Shown here in pieces: positions 18,242 to 27,150 of a DNA stretch of 64,000 nucleotides. A model generated the notes under the pieces. That model worked only from the letters and a program-made list of their open reading frames with translations. It searched no databases and was not told the origin of the DNA. The position numbers were made by a program, and so were the translations under genes. Origin of the DNA: JACDBE01 sp963714055 (GTDB lineage Bacteria; Actinomycetota; Acidimicrobiia; Spongiisociales; UBA5794); contig OY970227.1 of the NCBI GenBank assembly GCA_963714055.1, positions 930,001 to 994,000 on the forward strand, written 5' to 3'. The stretch's first letter is position 1. Each line of letters begins with the position of its first letter.

Positions 18242-18724
18242 ATGCCGATCGACGACCTGTACCGCGAGGTCATCCTCGACCACTACCGCAACCCGCGGCG
18301 GCGCGGGCGGCTCAACCACGACGCCGTCCACGCGGAGGGCACCAACCCATCGTGCGGCGACTCGTTCTCGGTGGACGTGCTGTTCGGCGACGGGGTGATC
18401 GCCGACATCGCCACCCAGGGCCAGGGATGCTCGATCTCGCAGGCCTCGGGGTCGATGATGGCCGACGCCGTCGTCGGGCTGAGCTTCGACGAGGTGCGCG
18501 ACCTGGCCGCCAGGTTCAAGGCGATGATGTCGATCACCGCCGACACCGCCGCGGATGACGGCACCGCAGGTGGGGTCGACCCCGACCGACCCGGCGCCGT
18601 CCTGGGTGACCTGGAGGCCCTCCAGGGCGTGCGCAAGTTCCCGGTGCGGATCCGGTGCGCCGACCTCGCCTGGGTGACGCTCGAGGACGCCCTCGCCCAG
18701 TGGGAGGCGACGGCGACGGCGTAG
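18242..18724 (+). CDS. sufU: Fe-S cluster assembly scaffold SufU
   Basis: 160 residues of the NifU/IscU N-terminal family, SufU type. LYREVILDHYRNPR is the family entry motif; the three Zn/cluster cysteines sit in NPSCGD (about residue 40), QGQGCSISQASGSMM (about 63) and RIRCADLAW (about 143), and the insertion GTAGGVDPDRPGAVLGD before the last Cys is the SufU-specific region. It receives sulfur from SufS and passes it to SufBCD. ATG at 18242 has GTGGAG directly upstream; a near-leaderless start from TAGCCT (18226-18231) is possible. No sufS neighbour is present, and sufD/C and sufB lie about 15 and 30 kb away. Confidence 0.88.
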   Translation: MPIDDLYREVILDHYRNPRRRGRLNHDAVHAEGTNPSCGDSFSVDVLFGDGVIADIATQGQGCSISQASGSMMADAVVGLSFDEVRDLAARFKAMMSITADTAADDGTAGGVDPDRPGAVLGDLEALQGVRKFPVRIRCADLAWVTLEDALAQWEATATA

Positions 18725-18765
18725 CCGGCCTGGCTACCCTCCCCGTCCCCGTCCGGAGGTCCGTG

Positions 18766-19659
18766 GTGGAGGCACCCCCCGATCCCGAGCTGATTCGCCG
18801 GCTCGAAGCGGCAGAACGACAGGTCGCCAGCCTGCAGCGCCAGGCCGACCGTCGCCTGGAGTCGCTCGATGAGGCTCGCCGCGGCTGCAGCGCCGCGTCG
18901 AGCAGAACGACCAGGCTGAAGACCGACCTGGCCCGGTCCCGGGAGATGATCGACGAGATCGGCGGATTCAGCCTCGACGTGTTCCCCGACCTGGCGATGC
19001 CCGACGATCTTCGCCGGAGGGTCGAAGCGGTCGCCGCCGAACGGCTGACCTACCTCACCCAGGCGCAACTCGAGTCGCTGGCCACGTGCGTGCTGGAGAG
19101 CGAGGTCAACCGGCGCCAGGGCATGATCGTCGAAGCGGGAACGGCGTTGGGTGGCTCCGCCATCGCCATGGCGGCGGCGAAGTCGCCCGATCGACCGATG
19201 CGGGTCTACGACGTGTTCGGGATGATCCCGCCGCCCGGCGAGCTCGACGCCGATGACAGCCACAGCAGGTACGACGACATCGCCGGTGGGCGGTCGAAGG
19301 GCTTGGGCGACGACGTCTACTACGGCTACCACCAGGACCTGCTCGGCGAGGTGACCGCCTCGTTCGCCCGCCATGGCCTGCCGATCGAGGAGAACAATGT
19401 GTCACTGGTGCCCGGGCTGTTCGAGGACGTGCTCGACATCGACGGGCCGGTGGCCGTCGCCCACATCGACGCCGACTGGTACTCGTCGACGTTGACCTGC
19501 CTCGACCGCATCGCGCCACATCTCACGCCCGGCGGCCGCATCGTGATCGACGACTACTACCGGTGGACCGGCTGCCGCCGGGCGGTCGACGAGTACTTCT
19601 CAGACCGCCCCGGGTATCGTGTCGAGAAGCGCGCCAAAGTCCACATCGTCCGGAAGTAG
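18766..19659 (+). CDS. TylF/MycF-like class I SAM-dependent methyltransferase
   Basis: 297 residues. The first 70 are a charged coiled coil (LIRRLEAAERQVASLQRQAD). The catalytic domain has GMIVEAGTALGGSAIAMAAA (SAM loop), VYDVFGMIPPPGE, VAVAHIDADWYSSTLTCLDR with the metal-binding Asp residues, and PGGRIVIDDYYRWTGCRRAV. This matches macrocin-O-methyltransferase-type enzymes that methylate sugar hydroxyls. GTG at 18766 (or 18763) follows GGAGG. It is 42 bases after sufU and directly before the pyruvyltransferase-GT8 gene; a glycan-methylating role fits the latter. Confidence 0.8.
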   Translation: MEAPPDPELIRRLEAAERQVASLQRQADRRLESLDEARRGCSAASSRTTRLKTDLARSREMIDEIGGFSLDVFPDLAMPDDLRRRVEAVAAERLTYLTQAQLESLATCVLESEVNRRQGMIVEAGTALGGSAIAMAAAKSPDRPMRVYDVFGMIPPPGELDADDSHSRYDDIAGGRSKGLGDDVYYGYHQDLLGEVTASFARHGLPIEENNVSLVPGLFEDVLDIDGPVAVAHIDADWYSSTLTCLDRIAPHLTPGGRIVIDDYYRWTGCRRAVDEYFSDRPGYRVEKRAKVHIVRK

Positions 19660-19689
19660 CGGCACATCTCCTACCCATCCGTACGTCGC

Positions 19690-20476
19690 GTGACCGGCCG
19701 CACCCTGCGGGCCATCAGACAGCTGCTCGCGGGCGACGGTCGCCCGGCCGACCCGGGAGAGGCGGCCGCCCCGCGGAGCCGCCACATCTATCGGGCTGAC
19801 GCCAATGGAGCCGGCGATGCCGAAGCGGCGTCGTCGGCGGTGACACCGTCGTTCGCCGACCCGTTCTGGAAGGTGGGCCGCACGCTCCTCGGCCACGACG
19901 CCCTGCCGGGGTCTGCCAAGGAGATGCGACGGGATCGCTCGCTGGTACGGGCGGTGACCAGGGAGGCCATCGAGGCCGAGGCCCTGTCGACCTTCGCCCG
20001 AACCCTCGCTCGGGGCGGGAGCCCGACGAGGCCCACGTCGCCACGGTCGCGCCCTCATCGCCGTCGGTGCCCTCAGATCGTCGCCCGCGCCATCGCCGCC
20101 GGTGTCTCCGTCGAAGGCCGCACGACACCTCGGGCTGGGGCTCGTTCTCGCCTCGCGGTCCCTGCTCGGACCTCGCCTGGGCGCAGTTCTCGCAGGTGGA
20201 CGAAGCGGTGCTCGCCGAGCTGGTCCCGGTGGAAGCGGTCGAAGACGGGCCTGGTGGTGGGTACCGACCGACGCGGTGACGGCGGCGGTGAGGATCGCCG
20301 AGCACGCCCAGGCCTTCCAGACCGGCGACCTCGTCTCCCTGGCCGGCCGATTCCTGGTCACCGGCCACCACGCAGCTCGCCCACTCCCTCGTCGAGGAGG
20401 CGAGCCGGCGTCCCGGACGACGAGCTCGATCAGGGCGACGGCGACGACCACACCGTCGGCGAGCACCTTCGACAAC
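19690..20476 (+). pseudogene. Scrambled N-terminal part of the pyruvyltransferase-GT8 gene
   Basis: Starts with GTG at 19690 and reads cleanly for about 110 codons (MTGRTLRAIRQLLAGDG to AIEAEALSTFARTLARG), then protein-like stretches alternate among all three frames: QIVARAIAAGVSVEG, WAQFSQVDEAVLAELVPVEA, VRIAEHAQAFQTGDLVSLAG, LAHSLVEEASRR, DELDQGDGDDHTVGE. At least four frame changes lie between 20010 and 20490; the later ones (about 20230-20490) each need one base removed. No domain is recognisable. It is probably the N-terminus of the protein encoded at 20477-22465, but could be a separate broken gene. Confidence 0.45.
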
Positions 20477-22465
20477 CTCCGCCGCTGGACCCATCCCATC
20501 CGGGAGCCCGATCCAACGCCGGCCGGTGCCGTCGACTTCGCCCTGTTCGACTATCACCTACCCGACCTCTCCCGGGCGTCGCGCAACGTCGGCGACTACG
20601 TCCAGAGCCTGGCGATGCTGGGCAACCTCGCCCGCTTCCAGCAGGTCCGGTTCAGCGGGGCAGGCGGGCTGGGAGATCTCGCCACCGGCCTCCAGCCACG
20701 GGTGCGCCCCGAGCTCCGCATCGACTCGGGAGGGGCGGTGCACCTGCGCCGGGTGAGCCGGGACTACAGCGAGGGCGACGACATCCCCCCCGACACCTGG
20801 ATGGTGGCGTTCGGGTGGCACCTGCACTCGCTGTTCGGCCTGCGGCACGGGTTCCCCTATCACCCCAACATCAACCCGCTGTTCGTCTCCTTCCACCTCA
20901 ACACGGTGGCCGCGCTGACCTCCGAGGCGATCGAATACCTGGCGGCGCACGGTCCGGTCGGATGCCGCGACTGGACCACCGTCGACCTCCTGCTGAGCGC
21001 CGGCGTCGATGCGTTCTTCACCGGGTGCCTGACCACGACGATCGATGCCATCTACCCCGATCTCGCCGACATCCGGCGCGAGCAGCCCGGAGTGGTCGCC
21101 GTCATCGACACGTCCGGCCGCAACGTGAGCGCCTACCGCCCGATCGAGCGGATGACCAACAGCGACCCCCGCTACCGCGCCGTCGACCTCGCCGAGGGCA
21201 TCGCCCTGGCGGACGGGCTCCTCGAGGACTACCAGAGGCGGGTCCACCGCATCGTCACCAGCCGGCTGCACTCCTACCTGCCCGCCACCTCCCTGGGGAT
21301 CCCGGTCAACTTCAGACCGCGCAAGTGGGGCGACGTCCGCTTCGACGGCCTCCTCGACCTGACGCCGGAGGCGCCGGCACTGTCGGAGATGCGTGAGGGG
21401 ATCCGTGCCCTGCTCGCCTCCACCCTGTCGCTGGTCCTCGACCACTCCTCGAAGGACGAGGTCTACGACCACTGGCGCCGGGTGACGAGAGACCTCGTCA
21501 CCGAGGCCAGGGCCCGGCACGACGCACCGCTCCCCGCCGACCCCGAGTCATCGGGAATCGACGTCGACGCCCTGGTCACCGACCTGCGCCGCCGGGCGAC
21601 CAGGTACGGGCCGCACCACGACGTCGACCCGACCGCCGTCGCCGACGTGGCGGTGGCGCTCGACCAGAACCTCAGGGCCTACCTGCCCCCGCTGCTCGAG
21701 TCGCTGTACTCCAACGCCGGCGGGCCGCTGCGGCTCTGGGTGCTGGGGCGGGGCCTCGACGCCGACTACCAGCAATGGATCAGCCGGGCCTGGCCCGACG
21801 CGCCGATGACCTTCTTCGACTTCGGCAGCACCGACTACGGGCCACTCATCCGGAACGTCCCGCACATCACCATGGCCACCATGGATCGCCTGCTCCTCCC
21901 GGAACTGCTCGACGACATCGGGCGGATCACCTACGTCGACATGGACACCGTCGTCGAGGGCGACGTGTCCGAGCTGGCCTCTGTCGACCTGCACGGCCAT
22001 CCGCTGGCGGCCCGCACCTCCGAGTTCTCGATGGCCAACGAGTGGCGCCGGATCGGCGATCTGCTGCCTGCACAGGCGGCGTCGGACCTGCGACGCACCA
22101 TGTCGGCCAGGCACGCCTTCGACTTCACCAACTTCAACGCCGGGGTCCTGGTGCTCGACCTGGCGCGGATGCGCGCCGACGGTTTCGTCGCCGAGCACCT
22201 ACCTCTGGTTGCGCACTTCGGGTTGAACGACCAGGACCTCCTCAACGCCTACGTCGGCCCGAACCGGGTGGAGCTGGATCGGAAGTGGAACGCCCTGCCC
22301 ATGTTCGAGGACGTCACCGAGCCGGGCATCATCCACTTCGCCGGCGCGCTCAAGCCCTGGGGCGACGAGCTCGTCCCGTACCAGGACCGCTGGCAACGGT
22401 ATGCGCACCTGGTGGCCGCCAGGGTGGGCGAGCCGCCCTCGTCGACACCGACCGGTTCCGCCTGA
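20477..22465 (+). CDS. Polysaccharide pyruvyltransferase-like domain fused to GT8 glycosyltransferase
   Basis: About 660 residues readable in one frame; the true start is obscured by upstream shifts. The first half resembles the pyruvyltransferase (CsaB/WcaK) fold: DFALFDYHLPDLSRASRNVG, NINPLFVSFHLN, GCRDWTTVDLLL, DAFFTGCLTTTID and HRIVTSRLHSYLPATSLGIP. The second half is a GT8 enzyme: DQNLRAYLPPLLESLYSN, DIGRITYVDMDTVVEGDVSE (DxD metal site), FTNFNAGVLVLDLARM, LNDQDLLNAYV and IIHFAGALKPWGDE. Pyruvyl ketals add negative charge to glycans; GT8 enzymes transfer Glc/Gal-type sugars. The fusion suggests sequential action on one unit. Confidence 0.75.
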   Translation, partial: LRRWTHPIREPDPTPAGAVDFALFDYHLPDLSRASRNVGDYVQSLAMLGNLARFQQVRFSGAGGLGDLATGLQPRVRPELRIDSGGAVHLRRVSRDYSEGDDIPPDTWMVAFGWHLHSLFGLRHGFPYHPNINPLFVSFHLNTVAALTSEAIEYLAAHGPVGCRDWTTVDLLLSAGVDAFFTGCLTTTIDAIYPDLADIRREQPGVVAVIDTSGRNVSAYRPIERMTNSDPRYRAVDLAEGIALADGLLEDYQRRVHRIVTSRLHSYLPATSLGIPVNFRPRKWGDVRFDGLLDLTPEAPALSEMREGIRALLASTLSLVLDHSSKDEVYDHWRRVTRDLVTEARARHDAPLPADPESSGIDVDALVTDLRRRATRYGPHHDVDPTAVADVAVALDQNLRAYLPPLLESLYSNAGGPLRLWVLGRGLDADYQQWISRAWPDAPMTFFDFGSTDYGPLIRNVPHITMATMDRLLLPELLDDIGRITYVDMDTVVEGDVSELASVDLHGHPLAARTSEFSMANEWRRIGDLLPAQAASDLRRTMSARHAFDFTNFNAGVLVLDLARMRADGFVAEHLPLVAHFGLNDQDLLNAYVGPNRVELDRKWNALPMFEDVTEPGIIHFAGALKPWGDELVPYQDRWQRYAHLVAARVGEPPSSTPTGSA

Positions 22466-22505
22466 CCAGCCGGCGGTAGGCACTCGACCGGCCGCCCCGA
22501 CGCTC

Positions 22506-23885
22506 TCAGTCGACGATGCCGCCCCTGGTCATCCGCTCCAGGTCGAGCAACTCGGTGACCTGCTCCCGGGTGAGCCAGCCCTTGTCCACCACGACGTCCC
22601 CCACGTTGCGCCCGCTGGCGAAGGCCTCCTTGGCCGCCTCGGCTCCCTTGTCGTAGCCGATGTGGGGGTTGAGCGCGGTGACCACGATGATGTTGGCCTC
22701 GGCCAGTGCCCGGGCGCGCGCCACGTCGGCTTCGATGCCCTCCACGCACCGGGCGGCGAGCGTGTCGGCGGCGGCGGCGAGCAGCCCGATCGACTGCAGC
22801 AGGTTGTGGGCCATCACCGGCATCATCACGTTGAGCTCGAAGTTGCCGTTGGCCCCGGCCCAGGTGATGGCGGTGTCGTTGCCGATGACCTGGGCGGCCA
22901 CCTGCATCGTCATCTCGGCCATCACCGGGTTGACCTTGCCCGGCATGATCGACGAGCCGGGCTGCAGCGAAGGGAGGCGGATCTCGGCGATCCCGGTCCG
23001 GGGCCCGCTGCCCAGCCAGCGCAGGTCGTTGGCGATCTTGAAGAGCGCCTGGGCCACCGTCTTCAGCACTCCGGACACATTGACCACGGCGTCCTTGGCG
23101 CCCTGGGCCTCGAAGTGGTCGTCGGCCTCGCGCAACGGGTAGCCGGTGATGCCGGCCATGTCGGCGATGACCGCGGCGGCGAACCCGTCGGGGGCGTTGA
23201 GACCGGTGCCCACCGCGGTCCCGCCGAGCGCCAGTTCCTCGAGCTCGGGCAGCACCTTGGTGAGCCGGGTGGCCCCCTTGCGGACCTGGGTGGCGTAGCC
23301 GCCGAACTCCTGGCCGAGGGTGACCGGGGTGGCGTCCATGAGATGGGTCCTCCCCGACTTGACCGCCCCGGCGAACTCGTCCGCCTTGGCGGCCAAGGCG
23401 TCGCCGAGGCGGCCCAGGGCGGGAAGCAGGTCCTCTCGCATGGCGGCGACGGCGGCGAGGTGGATGGCGGTGGGGATCACGTCGTTGGACGACTGGCCGA
23501 AGTTGACCTCGTCGTTGGGGTGGACCTTCGAGGCACCGTCGAGCAGCTCGGTGGCCCGCCCGGCGATCACCTCGTTGGCGTTGGTGTTGGTCGATGTCCC
23601 CGACCCGGTCTGGAAGATGTCCAGCGGGAACTGGTCGTCGAGCCGGCCGTCCCGCACCTCGTCGGCGGCGTTGGCGATGGCCTCCGCCTTGGCGACCGGC
23701 AGATGGCCCGCCGGGCCGGCGATCCGGGCCGCCGACCCCTTGACCAGGCCGAGCGCCCAGATGAAGCGACGGGGGAAGCGGATCCCCGAGATGGGGAAGT
23801 TGTCGACGGCGCGCTGCGTCGACGCCCCGTAGTACGCCCCGTCCGGTACCGAGACCTCGCCCATCGAGTCGCGTTCGATTCGCAC
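22506..23885 (-). CDS. fumC: Fumarate hydratase, class II
   Basis: 459 residues, the usual length. Fumarase/aspartase signature GSSIMPGKVNPVMAEM (about residue 318) carries the catalytic Ser loop; TGSGTSTNTNANEVIAGRA (about 97) and SGRTHLMDATPVTLGQEFGG (about 180) are the other two active-site regions. Catalyses reversible hydration of fumarate to malate in the TCA cycle. GTG at 23885 with GGAG upstream; MGEVSVPDGAYYGASTQRAV favours fumarase over aspartase. It stands alone, converging with the GT8 gene. Confidence 0.93.
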   Translation of the reverse strand: MRIERDSMGEVSVPDGAYYGASTQRAVDNFPISGIRFPRRFIWALGLVKGSAARIAGPAGHLPVAKAEAIANAADEVRDGRLDDQFPLDIFQTGSGTSTNTNANEVIAGRATELLDGASKVHPNDEVNFGQSSNDVIPTAIHLAAVAAMREDLLPALGRLGDALAAKADEFAGAVKSGRTHLMDATPVTLGQEFGGYATQVRKGATRLTKVLPELEELALGGTAVGTGLNAPDGFAAAVIADMAGITGYPLREADDHFEAQGAKDAVVNVSGVLKTVAQALFKIANDLRWLGSGPRTGIAEIRLPSLQPGSSIMPGKVNPVMAEMTMQVAAQVIGNDTAITWAGANGNFELNVMMPVMAHNLLQSIGLLAAAADTLAARCVEGIEADVARARALAEANIIVVTALNPHIGYDKGAEAAKEAFASGRNVGDVVVDKGWLTREQVTELLDLERMTRGGIVD

Positions 23886-23941
23886 TTGGTCAGCTCCTTC
23901 GGATCACCGCGAGGATAGGATCGGAGGCGCGGCCCGCGAAG

Positions 23942-24703
23942 TCAGTGCAGGGCGATGCGCACCGCGGCGGGGACGATCTCGGTGACGTCCCCGTCGACTC
24001 GCAGGCTGAGCAGCGGATGGGTGTCGTGCTCGGTGCGCCCCCGGTTGACGATCACGTAGGGGGCGCCGGCAGAGGCGGCGATCAATGGGATCTCCGCCGC
24101 CGGGTACACCACCAGGGTCGAGCCCAACGCCAGCACCAGGTCGCTCCGTTCGGCGGCGGCGGTCGCCCGCGCCAGGTCGGCACGGTCGAGGCTCTGCCCG
24201 AAGCTGATGGTTGCCGACTTGAGGATGCCGCCGCAGTGGCACATCGGCGGCTCGCCGGAGGCGGCGAAGGCGGCGAAGTGCGGCTCGGGTTCGGTGCGCT
24301 CGCCGCAGGTCTGGCAGGCGATGAGGCGCCCCGTGCCGTGGATCTCGACGAGCCGGTCGGGAGAGGTGCCGGCGGCGGCGTGGAGGCCGTCGACGTTCTG
24401 GGTGACCACCGCCTCGACCTTGCCCGCCTTCTCCAGCTCGGCCACGGCGTGATGGGTGGCGTTCGGCTGTACCGCGGCGAAGCGGTCCCATCCCCGCATC
24501 TTCTGCTCCCACGACCGCCGCCGCGCATCGACCGACTGCATGAACTCGCCGTACTCGACCGGCCGGTCGGTGTTCCACACGCCCTGTGGCCCCCGGTAGT
24601 CGGGGAGGCCGCTCGCCGTGGAGACCCCGGCGCCGGTGAACACCAGGATCCGGGCGGCTCGCTCGATGAGGGCGGCGAGCCGGTCGACCCCGGGCCCGGT
24701 CAC
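23942..24703 (-). CDS. NAD-dependent protein deacylase, sirtuin family
   Basis: 253 residues. VFTGAGVSTASGLPDYRGPQ is the NAD-binding GAGxS and DFRG-equivalent region (here DYRG), VVTQNVDGLHAAAG the QNxDxLH motif, VEIHGTG carries the catalytic His, and two CxxC-type pairs (ACQTCGE, PMCHCGG) bind zinc. The Tyr/Arg pair of desuccinylases is not evident, so a general deacetylase is likely. GTG at 24703 starts 2 bases after the stop of the small membrane protein, so the two are probably co-transcribed. Confidence 0.9.
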   Translation of the reverse strand: MTGPGVDRLAALIERAARILVFTGAGVSTASGLPDYRGPQGVWNTDRPVEYGEFMQSVDARRRSWEQKMRGWDRFAAVQPNATHHAVAELEKAGKVEAVVTQNVDGLHAAAGTSPDRLVEIHGTGRLIACQTCGERTEPEPHFAAFAASGEPPMCHCGGILKSATISFGQSLDRADLARATAAAERSDLVLALGSTLVVYPAAEIPLIAASAGAPYVIVNRGRTEHDTHPLLSLRVDGDVTEIVPAAVRIALH

Positions 24704-24705
24704 GG

Positions 24706-25191
24706 TCAGGCCCTTGTCCCCGCCGCCGTCCAGACCACCATGGCGACCGCCGCCACCGTCGCCGCGATCATCACCCACCTGGCCGCCAGCCACCAGCGAC
24801 CGGCACCGGCCAGCTCGACCGCCGCCGCAATCGGCTCGGCGCCATAGGCCAGCCGGCGCATCGTCCTCTCCCGCGGGCTCCCCCAGCCCGACGGGGACGG
24901 CGCGTCGACAACGAGAGCGCCCCCCGCCATCAGCCGGTCGGTACGCGCCTGGAGCGGCCGGCTCAGCCACACCAGGAGGACCATCACCGCAACTCCCCCG
25001 ATGAGCACGCCCCACCCGGTCGACAGGACGAGCACCGCCAGCCCCGCCATCCAGCCGAGCCACAGCCTGCCCACCTCGCCGAGGTAGGCGCGCGCCTCGG
25101 CGGCGGTGGTGAGGCCCCAGGTGTCGCCGTCCATCACCGAGGACGGTAGCGGAGCTGCCGGCGACTCCCCGGCGGCGCCGGCGAGGGTCAT
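24706..25191 (-). CDS. Hypothetical membrane protein
   Basis: 161 residues with three hydrophobic segments (WLGWMAGLAVLVLSTGWGVL, IGGVAVMVLLVWLS and WVMIAATVAAVAMVVW near the C-terminus). No family recognised. The GDTWGLTTAAEARAYLGEVG stretch suggests that the N-terminus may really be the Met about 19 codons downstream of 25191. Directly upstream of the sirtuin gene with a 2-base gap. Confidence 0.6.
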   Translation of the reverse strand: MTLAGAAGESPAAPLPSSVMDGDTWGLTTAAEARAYLGEVGRLWLGWMAGLAVLVLSTGWGVLIGGVAVMVLLVWLSRPLQARTDRLMAGGALVVDAPSPSGWGSPRERTMRRLAYGAEPIAAAVELAGAGRWWLAARWVMIAATVAAVAMVVWTAAGTRA

Positions 25192-25281
25192 CGGGGGATC
25201 AGGGTCGCGGGACTAACCTCCGGGCCGACCCCGCCACCGTGGAGGATCACGATCGGGGACCGCGCCCGTCACCTACCCCGG

Positions 25282-26091
25282 ATGGACCTCGTGGCCACCG
25301 AGATCATCATCGCCGGCTTCCATCGCAGCGGCACCTCGATGGTGACCCAGCTCCTCCACGCCGCCGGCCTGTTCGTCGGCGACGACCTCCTCGGAGCGGT
25401 GCCCTCGAACCCGTACGGGCACTTCGAGGACCGCGAGATCGTCAAGCTCCACGACCGGATCCTGCAGGACAACGGGGTCACCTGGCAGACCGCCCGCCCG
25501 CTGACGCCGCACATCGACCCTTCCCGGTGGCGGGAGGCGGCCCGGATCATCACCGAGCGGCGCATCGCCAGGGATGTCTGGGGGTTCAAGGACCCCAGGG
25601 CGTGCCTGTTCCTCGGGATGTGGAAGCACCTTCTCCCCGCCGCCAAGGTCCTCGTGGTGTTCCGGTCGGCGGTCGACTCCGCCTACTCGCTGGAGCGCCG
25701 CCACTCCACCCAGTACTTCGACGGCGAGGGCCCGCCGGAGAGCCACCTGCGGTTCTGGAGAGAGCCGGACCTGGCCCTCCGCATGTGGATCGAGCACAAC
25801 GAGGCGGTGCTGCGGATCGCCGACCGGTACCCGGACGACTGCGTCGCCGTCTCCTTCGACACGGTCACATCGGGGTATCCGCTGGTGCGGCTGGTGAACG
25901 AGCGGTGGGGTGTCGAGCTCGACCCTGTGGCCACCCACCGGGTGTTCGACGCGACGGTCACCAGCTCGCGAACCTACCCGATGACCGTCTCCGACCCCGC
26001 CCTGGTCGACGTCGCCATGGCCACGTGGCACCGGCTGGGCGACCTGGAGCGACGGACGGTCCTCGACCGGGAGCCGAGCCGTGCGGCGTGA
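25282..26091 (+). CDS. Sulfotransferase family protein
   Basis: 269 residues. The PAPS 5' loop is IIAGFHRSGTSMVTQLLHAA at the N-terminus (RSGTS), NPYGHFEDREIVKLHD follows, and VLVVFRSAVDSAYSLERR is the 3'-phosphate region (about 118-135). WGFKDPRACLFLGMW is typical of bacterial sulfotransferases linked to surface glycans. It heads an operon of six overlapping genes running to 30.4 kb. ATG at 25282 lacks a clear ribosome site; a GTG three codons on is possible. A second sulfotransferase lies at 3.9 kb. Confidence 0.8.
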   Translation: MDLVATEIIIAGFHRSGTSMVTQLLHAAGLFVGDDLLGAVPSNPYGHFEDREIVKLHDRILQDNGVTWQTARPLTPHIDPSRWREAARIITERRIARDVWGFKDPRACLFLGMWKHLLPAAKVLVVFRSAVDSAYSLERRHSTQYFDGEGPPESHLRFWREPDLALRMWIEHNEAVLRIADRYPDDCVAVSFDTVTSGYPLVRLVNERWGVELDPVATHRVFDATVTSSRTYPMTVSDPALVDVAMATWHRLGDLERRTVLDREPSRAA

Positions 26092-26368
26092 GCACTTCGT
26101 CCCCGACCCTGGCGTGGCCGACCTCCGCATGGAGAACGACCTGCTGAAGTACGAGCTGGTCCATCTCCAGGCCCGGCTCGCCTCGCTCGAGGAGCTGCTC
26201 GCCGAGCGTCCCGAGCTCGAGGCGGAGAAGCTGGCGAGGCTCAGGGCCGCGGAGAAGGACCTCGTGTGGCTGCTCCGCAAGCTCAACTCGCCTCCCCTCG
26301 GGTTCATCGCCCGATCCCGAGCCGGGTTCCGCAGCCTGTGGGAGCGCTGGATCGGGCCCGAGGAGTGA
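26081..26368 (+). CDS. Small coiled-coil protein of the glycan operon
   Basis: 95 residues, GTG start at 26081 overlapping the sulfotransferase stop by 11 bases; the stop overlaps the next gene as GTGA. The middle is a strongly heptad-like helix (MENDLLKYELVHLQARLASL then ELLAERPELEAEKLARLRAA), and the C-terminus has a basic patch (LGFIARSRAGFRSLWERW). No known family. Similar charged coiled coils form the N-terminus of the methyltransferase at 18.8 kb. It may hold together membrane-associated sugar-modifying enzymes; this is inference. Confidence 0.65.
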   Translation: MRREHFVPDPGVADLRMENDLLKYELVHLQARLASLEELLAERPELEAEKLARLRAAEKDLVWLLRKLNSPPLGFIARSRAGFRSLWERWIGPEE

Positions 26369-27150
26369 GCTCCCTGGTCACCGTGGAGACCCCCACCGGG
26401 GTGTACGTGGCATCGGAGGGCGATCTCATCACCCGCCAGCTCCTCGAGTTCGGTGCCCACGCCGGCGGGGAATTGGGTCTGCTCGAGGCCGTGCTCCGTC
26501 CCGGCGACGTCGTCCTCGACGTCGGGGCCCACATCGGCACCTTCGCCGTCCCGCTGGCCCGGGTGGTGGGCATCGACGGGGTGGTGGTCTGCTTCGAACC
26601 GGTGCCGGCAACGGCCCGCCTGCTCGACGCCAATGTGGAGCTCAACGGCTTGGGACGGATCATCACCACCCGCCGCCGGGCGGTCGCCGCCGACGAGGCC
26701 CACTACCGGGTGGTCGACGCCGACCCGGACAACACGGGCGCCCGCTTCCTCGAGCCGGCACCTCGGGGGATGATCACCACGGTCGGCCTCGACGGCTGGC
26801 TGGAGCACAACCAATGGGTGGCCAGGGTCGACCTGCTCAAGATCGACACCGAGGGGATGGAGCTGGACGTGCTGGCCGGCGCCTCGGCGACACTGGCCGA
26901 GCACTCCCCGATGGTCTACGCCGAGATCTCCGGCGACCAGCTCGGGCGCACCGGGGCTTCGGTGGATGACATCGAGGAGATCCTGGCCCGGGCGGGGTAC
27001 CGGTTCTACCGCAACGTCGGGGATCGGCACGGCTATCCGGCCGGGTTCCGGCTGGTGGAGGTCGGCTCGCTGGTGGACGACGAGCTCTTCGACGTGCTGG
27101 CGGTGGCCGAGAGCCACCAGGCGCGGGTCGAGCCGCTGGTGGCGCCTTGA
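26365..27150 (+). CDS. FkbM-family SAM-dependent methyltransferase
   Basis: 261 residues. VVLDVGAHIGTFAVPLARVV is the SAM glycine-rich loop (about residue 48), VVCFEPVPATARLLDANVEL the acidic loop, and VDLLKIDTEGMELDVLAGA the FkbM hallmark (about 150); MVYAEISG follows. The family methylates sugar or polyketide oxygens. GTG at 26365 overlaps the upstream stop (GTGA) behind GAGGA. Operon position between the coiled-coil gene and an unknown gene suggests methylation of the glycan made here. Confidence 0.85.
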   Translation: MSSLVTVETPTGVYVASEGDLITRQLLEFGAHAGGELGLLEAVLRPGDVVLDVGAHIGTFAVPLARVVGIDGVVVCFEPVPATARLLDANVELNGLGRIITTRRRAVAADEAHYRVVDADPDNTGARFLEPAPRGMITTVGLDGWLEHNQWVARVDLLKIDTEGMELDVLAGASATLAEHSPMVYAEISGDQLGRTGASVDDIEEILARAGYRFYRNVGDRHGYPAGFRLVEVGSLVDDELFDVLAVAESHQARVEPLVAP

